Below, piece after piece: positions 35,347 through 44,339 of a DNA stretch of 64,000 nucleotides. The position numbers were made by a program, and so were the translations under genes. Below the pieces are notes generated by a model. The model worked only from the letters and a program-made list of their open reading frames with translations. It had not been told where the DNA came from and ran no database searches. Each line of letters starts with the position of its first letter. Position 1 is the stretch's first letter. Source of the stretch: Candidatus Gastranaerophilales bacterium (GTDB lineage: Bacteria; Cyanobacteriota; Vampirovibrionia; Gastranaerophilales; Gastranaerophilaceae); the NCBI GenBank assembly GCA_944325885.1, contig CALVBT010000003.1, positions 166,251 through 230,250 of the forward strand, given 5' to 3'.

Positions 35347-38300
35347 CTAATTGCCCAATGCCCATCTAAAACCAAGAGTAAACGCAATACCGTTACGTCC
35401 GCCGTTTCTGAGCATTGCCTGTCCAAAGCCTGTAAATCTGTCACCGTAGCGTTTTTGCAAACCTACACCATATTCAATATAAGGTTTTACAGAAAGCTCT
35501 GACAAAGCAACCTCGTTTGCATAGAATTTTGTTTTATCCATAATGTTCCATGTCATGTTTACACCCAAATATGGCTGCCAGCCGTTTTTGAGGTTTCCGA
35601 TGATTCTGATACCCGGAATAATTTCTATAGCATGCAACGGGTCTTGAGAAATTCTTACACCGGAAGCACTGTTGTAATCAAATACGTTTACAAAAGTGTA
35701 GCTCATCATATAGCTGGGTTGAACAATAACTTTGTTCTTAAACAAATTCCAGTTATATCCTGATTTCCAAGCTGCACCGGTCATCAAGATAGGGAAGTCA
35801 TCTGCACCGAAAGAGTGTGTAGCTCTAGCAGCACTGGCACCTATATTGGCTGTGATACCAGTCCAGAAGTTGCCTTTGTATGCAGTAGCAACACCGCCGA
35901 TTGTACCACCGTTTTGATAAATGCTTACGCCGTTATAAGCCTGATGCGATCCGTGGTAAGCACCAAAGAATGAGAAGTTTCCATCCCAGCCATGACCAAG
36001 GTCAATAAGGTCGGATTCACCGCCGAACAGTGAGCCGTAAGATACGTTAGAAACTTTCGGGCCGTTCTTTAACGGTACATTTTCAAAGTTTGTAAACGGA
36101 CGCATATACCAGCCGTCACGTTCTTCCGGTATAACGTTAGGAGCATAAACACCTGTATGATAAGCGCTAGCGTATTTGTTTCTCATCTTCCATGCCATAC
36201 GCTGTTCCGGAGTCATCAGTGTAACCAAATCCATATTGGCAAATGACTGTCTATACAGGTTATCCATTACGAGGAAAGCACCTTGTGCAGCTACCGCACC
36301 TGATATAGCTGGGTCAGAATTGCCTATTTGCGTAAACTGGAAGTATTCGCCTGCAGCCGTGCCGTCAGCACCCGGCTGATACTGTGTAATATGTTCTACT
36401 TTATATTTATTTATAGGAGCCTGTACAACATTGGCACCCTGTCCGAGCTGTACATGGTCAATTAATTTATCAGAATCCGTAAACAGAATTTTTACCGTAT
36501 CTTCTTTTGCCTCGGAAACCGATGCCATTTGTGAAACAGTAAGCATTGCATCAGGGTCAACAGTTCCTACGTGTACATTGCTGTCCAGCAAACTGTCCAT
36601 AGAAGGAGTGCCGCCTGTGTATTTACCGCCCAAATCCACATCCAGCTGAATATTAGTGTCACCGTGCAGATTCAACTGCTGAACAGCAAGCTGATTTGGG
36701 CCGAATTCGTTGTTTAACAAATCCAGTGTACCGCCATAAAGGTTCAATACGTTACCGTTACCGCCGTTTGCTGTAGTACCGAGTCCGCTGTCATGGTCAA
36801 AGGACAGTGTACCGTTTCTTAAAGATATATTTGAATTTCTGATAGTTGCATTGCCTTTGATTGTAACAGTACCTGTTGAAGCAAGGCTTTGAGAGCCTGA
36901 CTGGAAGTTTCCATTTATCTCAAGTTCTGTTGCAGCAGGGTCAGTGCCTGATCTTGTACCTTCAATATTTGAATATATATTAAGGTTTCTGCCGGCTGAT
37001 GCCTGCAATGAAGCATTAGCACCGTTAGCAAAAGCCAGCGAGTCAGTATTGTTTGCAATACTGTTTTCCGTACCGACATTCATATCTTTGTTTTGCGCGC
37101 GCAATACTGTAGTAGAGTTGGCTGCACCGTATACTGCACCGCCGTTTACTGCGGTATTGGCACTGTTGCCTGAAAAATCACTGTCGATAACGTTTACTGT
37201 ACCGCTTGCGTTATATATTGCACCGCCTGAGGTTGCTGTATTATTTGTAAATGAAGAGTTGCTGATTGTAGCAACGCTTGCCGCTTGAGTGTTTTGGCTT
37301 TCATTATAGATAGCACCGCCATTTGTTGTTGTAATAGTTTGTGTAGATGGTACGGTAACTTCTTTCGAGCCGCCATTATTGTTAAATACAGCATGGTCGA
37401 CATTTAATGTACCCTGGTTGGAAATAGCACCGCCTCTGCCAGCTGTGTTGCCTTCAAAGACAACCTGATTTCCCTGAGAGCCGTTGATATTAATAATACC
37501 GTTTGTATCACCGTCATCCGGGTTATTAGCTGTAGCGTTAGATATTGCACCGCCCCTGCCGGATACAGCATAGTTGTTTACAAATCTAGAGCCGGAATTA
37601 ATATTAATAGTGTTTGAATAGCTTTCACTTCCGCCTGCTGCACCGGAACCGCCTGCGTTATATATAGCGCCGCCGCCTGTTGTAGCGTAGTTATTTTCAA
37701 ATAATGTATTATTAATTGTTAAATTAATATCATGACCTGCTACTGTAGTGCCTGTACCTGTAACCCTTAACGATGTAGCAATTGCACCGCCAAAGTCTGT
37801 TGTATTATTTCCTGTAAATGACGAATTAGAAATAACCATATCAGCAGCGTTCAGTATCGCACCACCCTGTCCTGCTGAGGCTGTGGTTTGGTTTCCATTA
37901 AAACTGGTGGAATCAATATTGACCATACCGCCAAGGTTAATAATAGCACCGCCGAATGCTCTGGAAGAGTTGTTATTAAACTCGGAATTAGAAATGTCTA
38001 AAGCAACACCGCTAGCCGTACTCTGGTTAAAGATAGCACCGCCAAGACCGTAGCCAGAACCAAGAGCCTGGTTGTTTTCAAAAATAACATTATCAAAAGA
38101 AGCAACACCAACACCGGTATTTGTAACAGCACCGCCGTTACCGCCGTTTGTACTGCCTGCAATGTTATTTGAAAAATGAGCTTTATTATTCGGGTCTGTA
38201 GAATAAACATTTAAATTTGCAGTGTTTCTTATTGCACCGCCATTGCCTTCTGTAAGATTTCCGCCTTCAAAATTTGTGTTTGTGATAACAGTATTTGCAT

Positions 38301-38592
38301 CAGGCACGTTATTGATAATAAAATTGCCTGTTGATGCTGCACTGTCAGCAGATATCGTATGGCCGTTGCCGTTTATCAAAGTCATTCCGCCCGGAACAGG
38401 TGGTGTACCTAGGTTCAGAGCTGTTCCGCCGGTATTCATGTCTCTTTCAATATTAACAGTACCGGTAGTATTTGCCTCTTCTTGAGCCTGAGACCAATCA
38501 GTAGCTGCCATTGCAAAGCCTGAGCCAAGCAAAAACACTGCCAGAGATAGGACTGCAATCTTTTTGATTTCTTTTACTTTCGTTTTTCTCAT
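35347..38592 (-). CDS. Autotransporter with Pmp-like GGAI/FxxN passenger
   Basis: The 1081-residue protein has a signal peptide (ending FAMA-ATDW). Its passenger of ~730 residues contains about twelve GGA[IV] motifs and many F-x-[NG]-N motifs (FENN, FNNN, FTGN, FSGN), the pattern of polymorphic outer-membrane beta-helix proteins. The C-terminal ~300 residues are a beta-barrel ending TLGFRWALGN. The barrel aligns with that of the 2255-residue autotransporter: both have YGSL.G, AYNGVS.YQNG and R.GGR.GI. It should export its own passenger across the outer membrane. The passenger lacks the FFGGTN units of the larger protein. A weak GGAA lies before the ATG. Confidence 0.9.
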   Translation of the reverse strand: MRKTKVKEIKKIAVLSLAVFLLGSGFAMAATDWSQAQEEANTTGTVNIERDMNTGGTALNLGTPPVPGGMTLINGNGHTISADSAASTGNFIINNVPDANTVITNTNFEGGNLTEGNGGAIRNTANLNVYSTDPNNKAHFSNNIAGSTNGGNGGAVTNTGVGVASFDNVIFENNQALGSGYGLGGAIFNQSTASGVALDISNSEFNNNSSRAFGGAIINLGGMVNIDSTSFNGNQTTASAGQGGAILNAADMVISNSSFTGNNTTDFGGAIATSLRVTGTGTTVAGHDINLTINNTLFENNYATTGGGAIYNAGGSGAAGGSESYSNTININSGSRFVNNYAVSGRGGAISNATANNPDDGDTNGIININGSQGNQVVFEGNTAGRGGAISNQGTLNVDHAVFNNNGGSKEVTVPSTQTITTTNGGAIYNESQNTQAASVATISNSSFTNNTATSGGAIYNASGTVNVIDSDFSGNSANTAVNGGAVYGAANSTTVLRAQNKDMNVGTENSIANNTDSLAFANGANASLQASAGRNLNIYSNIEGTRSGTDPAATELEINGNFQSGSQSLASTGTVTIKGNATIRNSNISLRNGTLSFDHDSGLGTTANGGNGNVLNLYGGTLDLLNNEFGPNQLAVQQLNLHGDTNIQLDVDLGGKYTGGTPSMDSLLDSNVHVGTVDPDAMLTVSQMASVSEAKEDTVKILFTDSDKLIDHVQLGQGANVVQAPINKYKVEHITQYQPGADGTAAGEYFQFTQIGNSDPAISGAVAAQGAFLVMDNLYRQSFANMDLVTLMTPEQRMAWKMRNKYASAYHTGVYAPNVIPEERDGWYMRPFTNFENVPLKNGPKVSNVSYGSLFGGESDLIDLGHGWDGNFSFFGAYHGSHQAYNGVSIYQNGGTIGGVATAYKGNFWTGITANIGASAARATHSFGADDFPILMTGAAWKSGYNWNLFKNKVIVQPSYMMSYTFVNVFDYNSASGVRISQDPLHAIEIIPGIRIIGNLKNGWQPYLGVNMTWNIMDKTKFYANEVALSELSVKPYIEYGVGLQKRYGDRFTGFGQAMLRNGGRNGIAFTLGFRWALGN

Positions 38593-38643
38593 AATTCCAT
38601 TTCCGATAAAAATTTTGCGCTAATAATTTAAAAAATAATCTAG

Positions 38644-38659
38644 TATGTGGTCATGTATA
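38644..38659 (-). promoter_or_regulatory. Putative -10 box with GACCACATA element for the second autotransporter
   Basis: On the minus strand TATACA (38659-38654) is followed by GACCACATA (38652-38644), matching the arrangement upstream of the coiled-coil lipoprotein at 30160. Confidence 0.33.
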
Positions 38660-38760
38660 ATTATCCAAGTCGTATACTATATAATAACGCAAAAAAAAAT
38701 AATGGCACTTTTTTTACAAAAAAGATTACAAATTGTGTATTAAATTTTAATTAAGACTCT

Positions 38761-39687
38761 CTACACGTTACCCACGCCGATTTCCTGCAGTATATCTTTA
38801 AAGTTTTTGGACAAAATTTCTGCAAAAACTTCAGGGTCAATCTGGGTAACGACAACAGCCAAAAGCTCATCAGGAAGCTCATTGACCATTTTCATCAAAT
38901 CCTGAGGTTCTAATTTGTCCATATTTTTTACTATATCACCTTTGTCCAGCTGTTTTAGAGGGAAGGTCAGCGCATTTTTGCTGAATTCCGTAAACAAGTT
39001 TTTGTCCTCTTTTGTCAGCTCAAGAATCAGGCCCATTTTTTCTTCACGCTCAAAACACTGCAAAGCTTTTTTGAACTTTTCAGGTTTCAGCTGTTCGAGC
39101 CATTTTGCGACATGCTCTTTGCTCCAGTTGTTGTCCTGCTGGAGTTTCCCTTCTTCCTGGAACATGTATTTTTCTACCATTTTGTTGAGTTTTTCTTCAG
39201 GAATGGTTTTTACAAAGTCCAGAATTTTGTTTTTGTCTAATTTGTCAGACTCAAAAAATTTGTTGATTTCTTTTTCCGGAATCATTTTCAAAAACTGTTC
39301 CGGTGAAAAAGCCTGAAACAAAATAGAACAAATTTTATTCTTTGGCAAATCATATATAAGGTTCAAAATTTTTGTTTTTGTAAAGAACATAAGCCCCATT
39401 TGCAAATCCTCGGGTTCGAGAAAATTTACAAGATATTCAAGGTCGCTCGAATTCATCTGGGACAAAATAGCGTATCTATTCTTGGCATTAGACAGTTTGA
39501 ATAATTTTACAAGCTCTTTTGGATTGTTCAAAACATCACGCTGAAAATCAACAGCACTGGTGTTGCCTTGAGCGGCTTCGGCTTCCATGATTTCGTCTAT
39601 GCTTTTGTCGCCATATTGATTTAAACGTTGAGTGCCTATCTCAAAGTTTTTTGTTAAATAGCTTAAATCAATATCCAGTCTAATCAT
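38761..39687 (-). CDS. Alpha-helical repeat protein of unknown function
   Basis: The 308-residue acidic protein is built from repeated helix pairs of about 25-30 residues with the pattern L-x-P-[ED]-x-[FL]-x-[KM]-[MA]-[LV], for example LEPEDLQMGLMFF, LKPEKFKKALQCF, LEPQDLMKMVNEL. This resembles the helical repeats of the MgtE N-domain/FliG superfamily, but no membrane or motor-associated domain is present. There is no signal peptide, so it is probably cytoplasmic and protein-binding. AAGG precedes the ATG. It stands alone. Confidence 0.78.
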   Translation of the reverse strand: MIRLDIDLSYLTKNFEIGTQRLNQYGDKSIDEIMEAEAAQGNTSAVDFQRDVLNNPKELVKLFKLSNAKNRYAILSQMNSSDLEYLVNFLEPEDLQMGLMFFTKTKILNLIYDLPKNKICSILFQAFSPEQFLKMIPEKEINKFFESDKLDKNKILDFVKTIPEEKLNKMVEKYMFQEEGKLQQDNNWSKEHVAKWLEQLKPEKFKKALQCFEREEKMGLILELTKEDKNLFTEFSKNALTFPLKQLDKGDIVKNMDKLEPQDLMKMVNELPDELLAVVVTQIDPEVFAEILSKNFKDILQEIGVGNV

Positions 39688-39990
39688 GATGGAAACCTTA
39701 TTTTATAAACTCCAAATTTGCCAAAAACTCTTATATTATATTAAACGGTTTTTTTTCATGGAACTTAATACCAAAACGACAAAATGTAACATTTCTTAAT
39801 TTAAATAAACAAACACTACAGATTTTATTAACAATAAAAATTGCCGCTATTATTGAGTTTTACACAGTTTTAATTAAGAAATATTAAGAAGATAACAACA
39901 AGTTTTTATAAAAAAGGCAATTATTTATTTTGTATATACTTTATATATACATAGAGAGTATATTTAAGTAAAAAGAAAAGAGAGTAAATT
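39688..39990. other. AT-rich intergenic region with a TATATA inverted repeat
   Basis: This divergent region has no gene. It contains GTATATA (39932-39938) facing TATATAC (39944-39950), about 45 bp before the start of the 121-aa gene, and several AT-rich -10-like hexamers. It probably holds promoters for both flanking genes, but none matches the consensus well. Confidence 0.4.
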
Positions 39991-40356
39991 ATGACATCAG
40001 TACAATTCGGTATGTTACAACGTCTGAAAACACAGGATTTCACAGGTAATCAAGCAGCTAAATCTATTCAAACAGAATTAAATAACCAGCTTACAATTTT
40101 CCAAGAAGCACAACAAAACTACGAAAAAGTATCTGCCTCGGGTGAACAGGGTACATCCGCAACAACAGGTGCTTTTGCTCAAACTTCTATGAGCGTGGAC
40201 GAACTCGAAAACAAAATGCAGGAAGAACAAGAAAAACTTGAAAAACTTATGACCCAACTGCAGGCAGAAGCCGACAAAGGCAACAAACCGCAAGGCGAAA
40301 ACGAAGACGACAAAAACAAAATTCAGCCAAAACAATTCGGCGGCCTTATGGCATAA
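39991..40356 (+). CDS. Small coiled-coil protein
   Basis: The 121-residue protein starts MTSVQFGMLQRL, with an F-G near the N-terminus. A coiled-coil core rich in Glu, Gln and Lys follows (ELENKMQEEQEKLEKLMTQL), and the protein ends PKQFGGLMA. It has no signal peptide or membrane segment. AAAGAGAG precedes the ATG, and a strong terminator is 23 bp after the stop. I do not recognise the family. The short basic N-terminus, helical body and terminal F-G patches would suit a self-assembling or chaperone-like protein, but this is speculative. Confidence 0.72.
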   Translation: MTSVQFGMLQRLKTQDFTGNQAAKSIQTELNNQLTIFQEAQQNYEKVSASGEQGTSATTGAFAQTSMSVDELENKMQEEQEKLEKLMTQLQAEADKGNKPQGENEDDKNKIQPKQFGGLMA

Positions 40357-40378
40357 GTCTAACTGCACAAAAAAGTTT

Positions 40379-40413
40379 AAAGACCTCTTTGAAATATATC
40401 AAAGAGGTCTTTT
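40379..40413 (+). terminator. Intrinsic terminator of the 121-aa gene
   Basis: AAAGACCTCTTTGA pairs perfectly with TCAAAGAGGTCTTT and is followed by a T-rich tail. Confidence 0.9.
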
Positions 40414-40546
40414 CTTTCGACTTTTTTACTTAGCCACACGGATTTTTATTATAAGCTGACCGGCTAATTGTTCAAATACGAAACTTCATATTAAATATAA
40501 TTAATAAATCTTTTTCATACTTCCAACTATTCTTAATTCCAGACAT

Positions 40547-40580
40547 CGGGCTTTATTTTTATTATAAAGTCCGTTTTTTT
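40547..40580 (+). terminator. Second plus-strand terminator without an assigned gene
   Basis: CGGGCTTTA pairs with TAAAGTCCG (one G-U) and is followed by T7 on the plus strand. The gene at 39991-40356 already has its own terminator, so this one implies read-through protection or an unannotated plus-strand RNA within 40414-40546. Confidence 0.6.
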
Positions 40581-40581
40581 A

Positions 40582-40600
40582 TTTCATATACTCAACTGCC
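40582..40600 (+). repeat. Left-end fragment of the dispersed repeat
   Basis: TTTCATATACTCAACTGCC matches the repeat's left end and lies 13 bp from the stop of the DUF2142-type gene. Confidence 0.4.
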
Positions 40601-40612
40601 GCAAAAAACATC

Positions 40613-42019
40613 TTATATTACGGAATAATATCTGATATAAAGAGCAAAAAACACATTTGCCCACGTCAAAACAAACACAATCCCCATTATACAAGAAACT
40701 GTAATTTTTCCCGCCCGAGAGGAAATGTTTTTAACCTCAAAGATGTTTATACTCTTTGCAACGCAAAAACACAAAAACAATACAGGCAGCAACAGCGGTA
40801 TATAATACCTGCCGACCAGTCCGGAAAAAGCACCTGTTGTATAAGGCGGAACCCACGAAATATAAATAACGGTAGATATAAAAATCACACCCGCAAGGAC
40901 AAACAACAAAAAGCAAATGTTCCACAAAGAATTTTTGCAAATATTTTCGCACTGCTTTTGTTCAAAAACACTGCTCATTACAATAACAATAAGATAAAGC
41001 CAGTAAACAAACGGGAACAAAAACACATCCAGCCACCCCAATATACCGACCAGCGTATATAAAATTACAAAAAAGTACACCTGAAATGTTTTTAAAAGGC
41101 TATACAGATACAAAAAAGGATGACTCAAGACAAATGCTGTCTGAAGCTGAGGTACTGCACCGTTTTTTGAGGTAAAGATTTCATAATTCACAGCACCCCA
41201 CGCACAACCCGCAATCAGAGCAGGCAAAAGTATCAAAGATATTTTCTGCAGATACTTATCTCCGAATTTTTCTTTTGGTATAAACAAAGCAAACAAACAA
41301 ATTAAAAAACTCTGCTTTGTCAAAGCAAGAAGCAATGCAACAACAGAAAGAAAAACAGTCTGCTTTTTATCAATACAGCCGTCTTTTGAATATATAAAGC
41401 GAAGAATCTGCGAAAAATACAAAACACTCAAAGCTATCAACACCCCGTCTGCCGAAACCGACGCACCCAAAGACAGGCTCATTGGCATAAGCAAAACAAG
41501 AAACGCACTCAATTTTAAAACAGGCAAATCCCTGATAGCAAAATACCCTGCCCCAACATAAAACAAAAGCAAAAATATCTTAGAAACAATAAGAGTCCAA
41601 AAAACGCTGTCCGTAAAAAGTTTTGCTGCAAAAATGCCAAGGCACTGCGGCAGATAAGCTGCAGGTGAAAACATTGCCTGACCGGCACAATCAATAAATA
41701 TTCTGTCGTTTTTATCTAATTTTATATTTTGCGAAGATTTTATCTGTAAAAGATTTGTACGCACATTTGTATTGTGGAACAAGTCGCCAAAATGGTATTC
41801 AAAATCTTTTATTGCACGCGGCAATTGGGTACCCGCTTCATTCTTATGCTTTTCAAGAAGAATTTTACCTTCAGTTATAGAATAAGCTCTGGCTAAATGT
41901 GCCGGCTCATCTGCACTCATCAAAGGCGGTGTAAAAAATATCAACAACAACCCGAGTATCATTGCAAAAAAAGCAAACAATACTTCGAGTTTAAAAAATT
42001 TTTCCATCTCCCCACTCAC
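40613..42019 (-). CDS. Polytopic membrane protein of the DUF2142 type
   Basis: The 468-residue protein has about 11 hydrophobic helices and a long extracytoplasmic loop near the N-terminus. TPPLMSADEPAHLARAYSIT after the first helix is the hallmark of the DUF2142 family, and its Asp-Glu recalls GT-C glycosyltransferases (ArnT/PMT type). Such proteins are associated with surface glycan modification using polyprenyl-linked sugars; the specific substrate is unknown. It follows the pilin-like gene by 12 bp and may glycosylate it or a neighbouring surface protein. The start is either the GTG at 42019 or the ATG at 42007; neither has a well-spaced Shine-Dalgarno. Confidence 0.8.
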   Translation of the reverse strand: MSGEMEKFFKLEVLFAFFAMILGLLLIFFTPPLMSADEPAHLARAYSITEGKILLEKHKNEAGTQLPRAIKDFEYHFGDLFHNTNVRTNLLQIKSSQNIKLDKNDRIFIDCAGQAMFSPAAYLPQCLGIFAAKLFTDSVFWTLIVSKIFLLLFYVGAGYFAIRDLPVLKLSAFLVLLMPMSLSLGASVSADGVLIALSVLYFSQILRFIYSKDGCIDKKQTVFLSVVALLLALTKQSFLICLFALFIPKEKFGDKYLQKISLILLPALIAGCAWGAVNYEIFTSKNGAVPQLQTAFVLSHPFLYLYSLLKTFQVYFFVILYTLVGILGWLDVFLFPFVYWLYLIVIVMSSVFEQKQCENICKNSLWNICFLLFVLAGVIFISTVIYISWVPPYTTGAFSGLVGRYYIPLLLPVLFLCFCVAKSINIFEVKNISSRAGKITVSCIMGIVFVLTWANVFFALYIRYYSVI

Positions 42020-42031
42020 GATTGTTACACA

Positions 42032-42610
42032 CTACCAGTAGGTTACACGCCAGCCGTCGAGCATAACATCTTCGGCATGTCCAGTTGGCACAAAAGCCCA
42101 TCCGGCAGAAACATCAGAAGTGTTTGTAGAAGAGGTCGATTCTTTTTTCAAATCATAAAAAAACACATCAACACCATCTCTGTTTGGCAGTTTTGTTGCA
42201 TTTATATCAACATAATATTTAAATCCCTTTGCGCCTATTGTAATACCGTCTTGAGTAATAACAGCATTTGTCGGAGTATCTGAGCCATACAGCCAGCATT
42301 CTGTCATATTGCCGGAATTGCATTTTGCAATAGTTTTCATCTTAGGTCTGAGATAATTGGTAAAAAAGGTATCACCGCCTATAGTTAACGGATTTATATA
42401 TATATCATCAGATATTGCATAATCCAATGCCCCGTTTAAGGTTGTATATGCTTTTTTTAACTCTGTACCCACAGTTTCTCTTTGTGAATATTTTTTTATC
42501 GAAGGAATTGTAAGTGCAGCAACGACCCCCAATATCGCCATTGTCATCAGTAATTCTGCAAGAGTAAAAGCCATCAATTGTTTAATTGTATTTCTTTTTT
42601 TCAATGCCAT
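42032..42610 (-). CDS. Type IV pilin-like protein
   Basis: The 192-residue protein has a class III prepilin signal: a basic leader, then MA-FTLAELLMTMAILGVVAA. Cleavage is expected before Phe15, with Glu19 at the +5 position. The residue before the cleavage site is Ala14 instead of the usual Gly. The hydrophobic helix continues through ALTIPSI and is followed by a globular domain of ~150 residues with two Cys (CNSG, ECWLYG) that may form a disulfide. AAAGGA precedes the ATG. It is probably a minor pilin or pseudopilin; no other pilus genes are in the window. Confidence 0.87.
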   Translation of the reverse strand: MALKKRNTIKQLMAFTLAELLMTMAILGVVAALTIPSIKKYSQRETVGTELKKAYTTLNGALDYAISDDIYINPLTIGGDTFFTNYLRPKMKTIAKCNSGNMTECWLYGSDTPTNAVITQDGITIGAKGFKYYVDINATKLPNRDGVDVFFYDLKKESTSSTNTSDVSAGWAFVPTGHAEDVMLDGWRVTYW

Positions 42611-42787
42611 AAATTATCCTTTTATTTTTTACCTTTTAATTATAAAATACCACCCCGGACACCCAAAATATCACCTCTAAACAGTTGAGCTTTACAATAG
42701 GTTACAAATCCACACTCAAATTCAGATATTTATTAAAAATTACGCAAAAAAATTTTTTCACCCTACTTATCCAAACAGGCAAAATTT

Positions 42788-44245
42788 ATGAAAATTCATC
42801 ATCAACAAAACATAACCGACAAATATAGAAAAAAAATCTACGGGCAGGACAATCGTATAATCAGGCAAAATTTAGCTATGCCTGTTGCTGATACTATTGT
42901 TTTAAAAAGCAAAGCCCCATCTTTTGGAAATCTAAAAAATGCACAAGAATATTTAAACCGTACAAAAAAAGAACTCTCATCAATAGTTCACAACAATAAT
43001 TTTGATATCAGACATTTTAATATTTATAAATTAGAAGGCATCCAAGAAGGAATACCTCTTTTTGACGGGTTGAGCATAAAGGAGATAAGTTTTATTGGCA
43101 ACAGGCTCATAGACTTTGCTCTAAAAAGAGGCTGCCATAACAAATGCATTCACTGTTTTGCAGATGCACACCCGCCTTTGCACATTAAAGACAAAAACTC
43201 CAAATTCATAAATTCCGTAAGCTGGGAGGATTTTCAAAAATTTTGCAACGGGTTTGAAGAATTAAACAAAAGACTCGGCTTCAAAATCGCCAAAGTAGAC
43301 ACTGCTTCAAAAAATCATATTGCCCCTTTTTATGATTCGGATTGCATTGATGTAATTTTAAAAGACAAATCCGGTCAAGAACACGACCTGACAGAAATTA
43401 TCCCTATGCTATACAATGCTACCGGTAAAAAAATTCTCTTTGACACTGCCGGCTGGCACCCGAACAACAAAAAACTCCAACAACGTGCGGAAAAATATGT
43501 ACGCTTTTTTTCAAATCCGAAAAACGAACAATATATTGAAAGCATAAATATCTCGCTAAATCCCTTTCATTCTTTGAATGCAAAATCAATTGAACTGCTA
43601 AACTCCGACCCGTCACGTGCTGAAAAATTCAGAAACCTGTATGTACAAAGAATGGTCAATGTAATCTATACAATGAGTCCGCTATTTGACAGCAAAAAAT
43701 TTAACATAATAAATCGCTGCGCTCCTTATACAATGTCAGTAGACGATGAATTCAAGAAAAAATCCTACAAACTTTTGATAAAAGATATAAAAAATAACCT
43801 GCAAGAAAAATACGAACAAGATATTCCAATTTACAAAAAAATTTTTTATAAAATTACAAATAAAAGCAGCCCTCTAAAACAAGTACAAGTACTGTTAGAT
43901 GACATAAGCACCTATGTTCTGCCGTTAGGCAGAATGGAAAAACTTGTGCAAAAAAATTCTATGAGCATTGAAAAAGTAAAAGAAGCAAAAAAGACAAATA
44001 TTATTTTTTCAAACTCCTGCCACAAAAATCCACGCTATGAGCTGCTAATAGATGCAAACGGAAAAATCTATCTCACAGATGAATATACGACTTTTCCAAC
44101 AGAATTGCAGCTGAACTTTGAAAACAAAGACAAATTGACAGCTCCTCTTTATCCAACCCCTGAAAAATATGTAGTAACAAAAAAAGTAATAAACAGCACA
44201 AATATTAATAATTTGATGCAGGACATGTTAAAAAATTTCATATAA
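42788..44245 (+). CDS. Radical SAM protein with N-terminal APSFG tag
   Basis: The 485-residue protein carries the radical-SAM cluster motif C-x3-C-x2-C at Cys116, Cys120 and Cys123 (RGCHNKCIHCFAD), which would bind a 4Fe-4S cluster and SAM. The N-terminal ~110 residues form an extra domain that includes KAPSFGNLKN (42-51), the tag motif. A third conserved region near the C-terminus (FSNSCHKNPRYELLIDANG) resembles the end of a SPASM-like or metal-binding segment but has one Cys. No partner peptide is visible beside it. The role is unknown; candidates are peptide or RNA modification. There are no membrane segments. Confidence 0.78.
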   Translation: MKIHHQQNITDKYRKKIYGQDNRIIRQNLAMPVADTIVLKSKAPSFGNLKNAQEYLNRTKKELSSIVHNNNFDIRHFNIYKLEGIQEGIPLFDGLSIKEISFIGNRLIDFALKRGCHNKCIHCFADAHPPLHIKDKNSKFINSVSWEDFQKFCNGFEELNKRLGFKIAKVDTASKNHIAPFYDSDCIDVILKDKSGQEHDLTEIIPMLYNATGKKILFDTAGWHPNNKKLQQRAEKYVRFFSNPKNEQYIESINISLNPFHSLNAKSIELLNSDPSRAEKFRNLYVQRMVNVIYTMSPLFDSKKFNIINRCAPYTMSVDDEFKKKSYKLLIKDIKNNLQEKYEQDIPIYKKIFYKITNKSSPLKQVQVLLDDISTYVLPLGRMEKLVQKNSMSIEKVKEAKKTNIIFSNSCHKNPRYELLIDANGKIYLTDEYTTFPTELQLNFENKDKLTAPLYPTPEKYVVTKKVINSTNINNLMQDMLKNFI

Positions 44246-44339
44246 TCAAATAATTATATAAAAATTGGATTTATTGTTTTTACAGTTCTTAATACAGATT
44301 TAATTTATAATAAATAAATAAGCACACAAGGAAAAAACA

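Noticed and set aside
36176-38485. Plus-strand frames over the second autotransporter
   Set aside because: Same antisense effect; low complexity and no coding signals.
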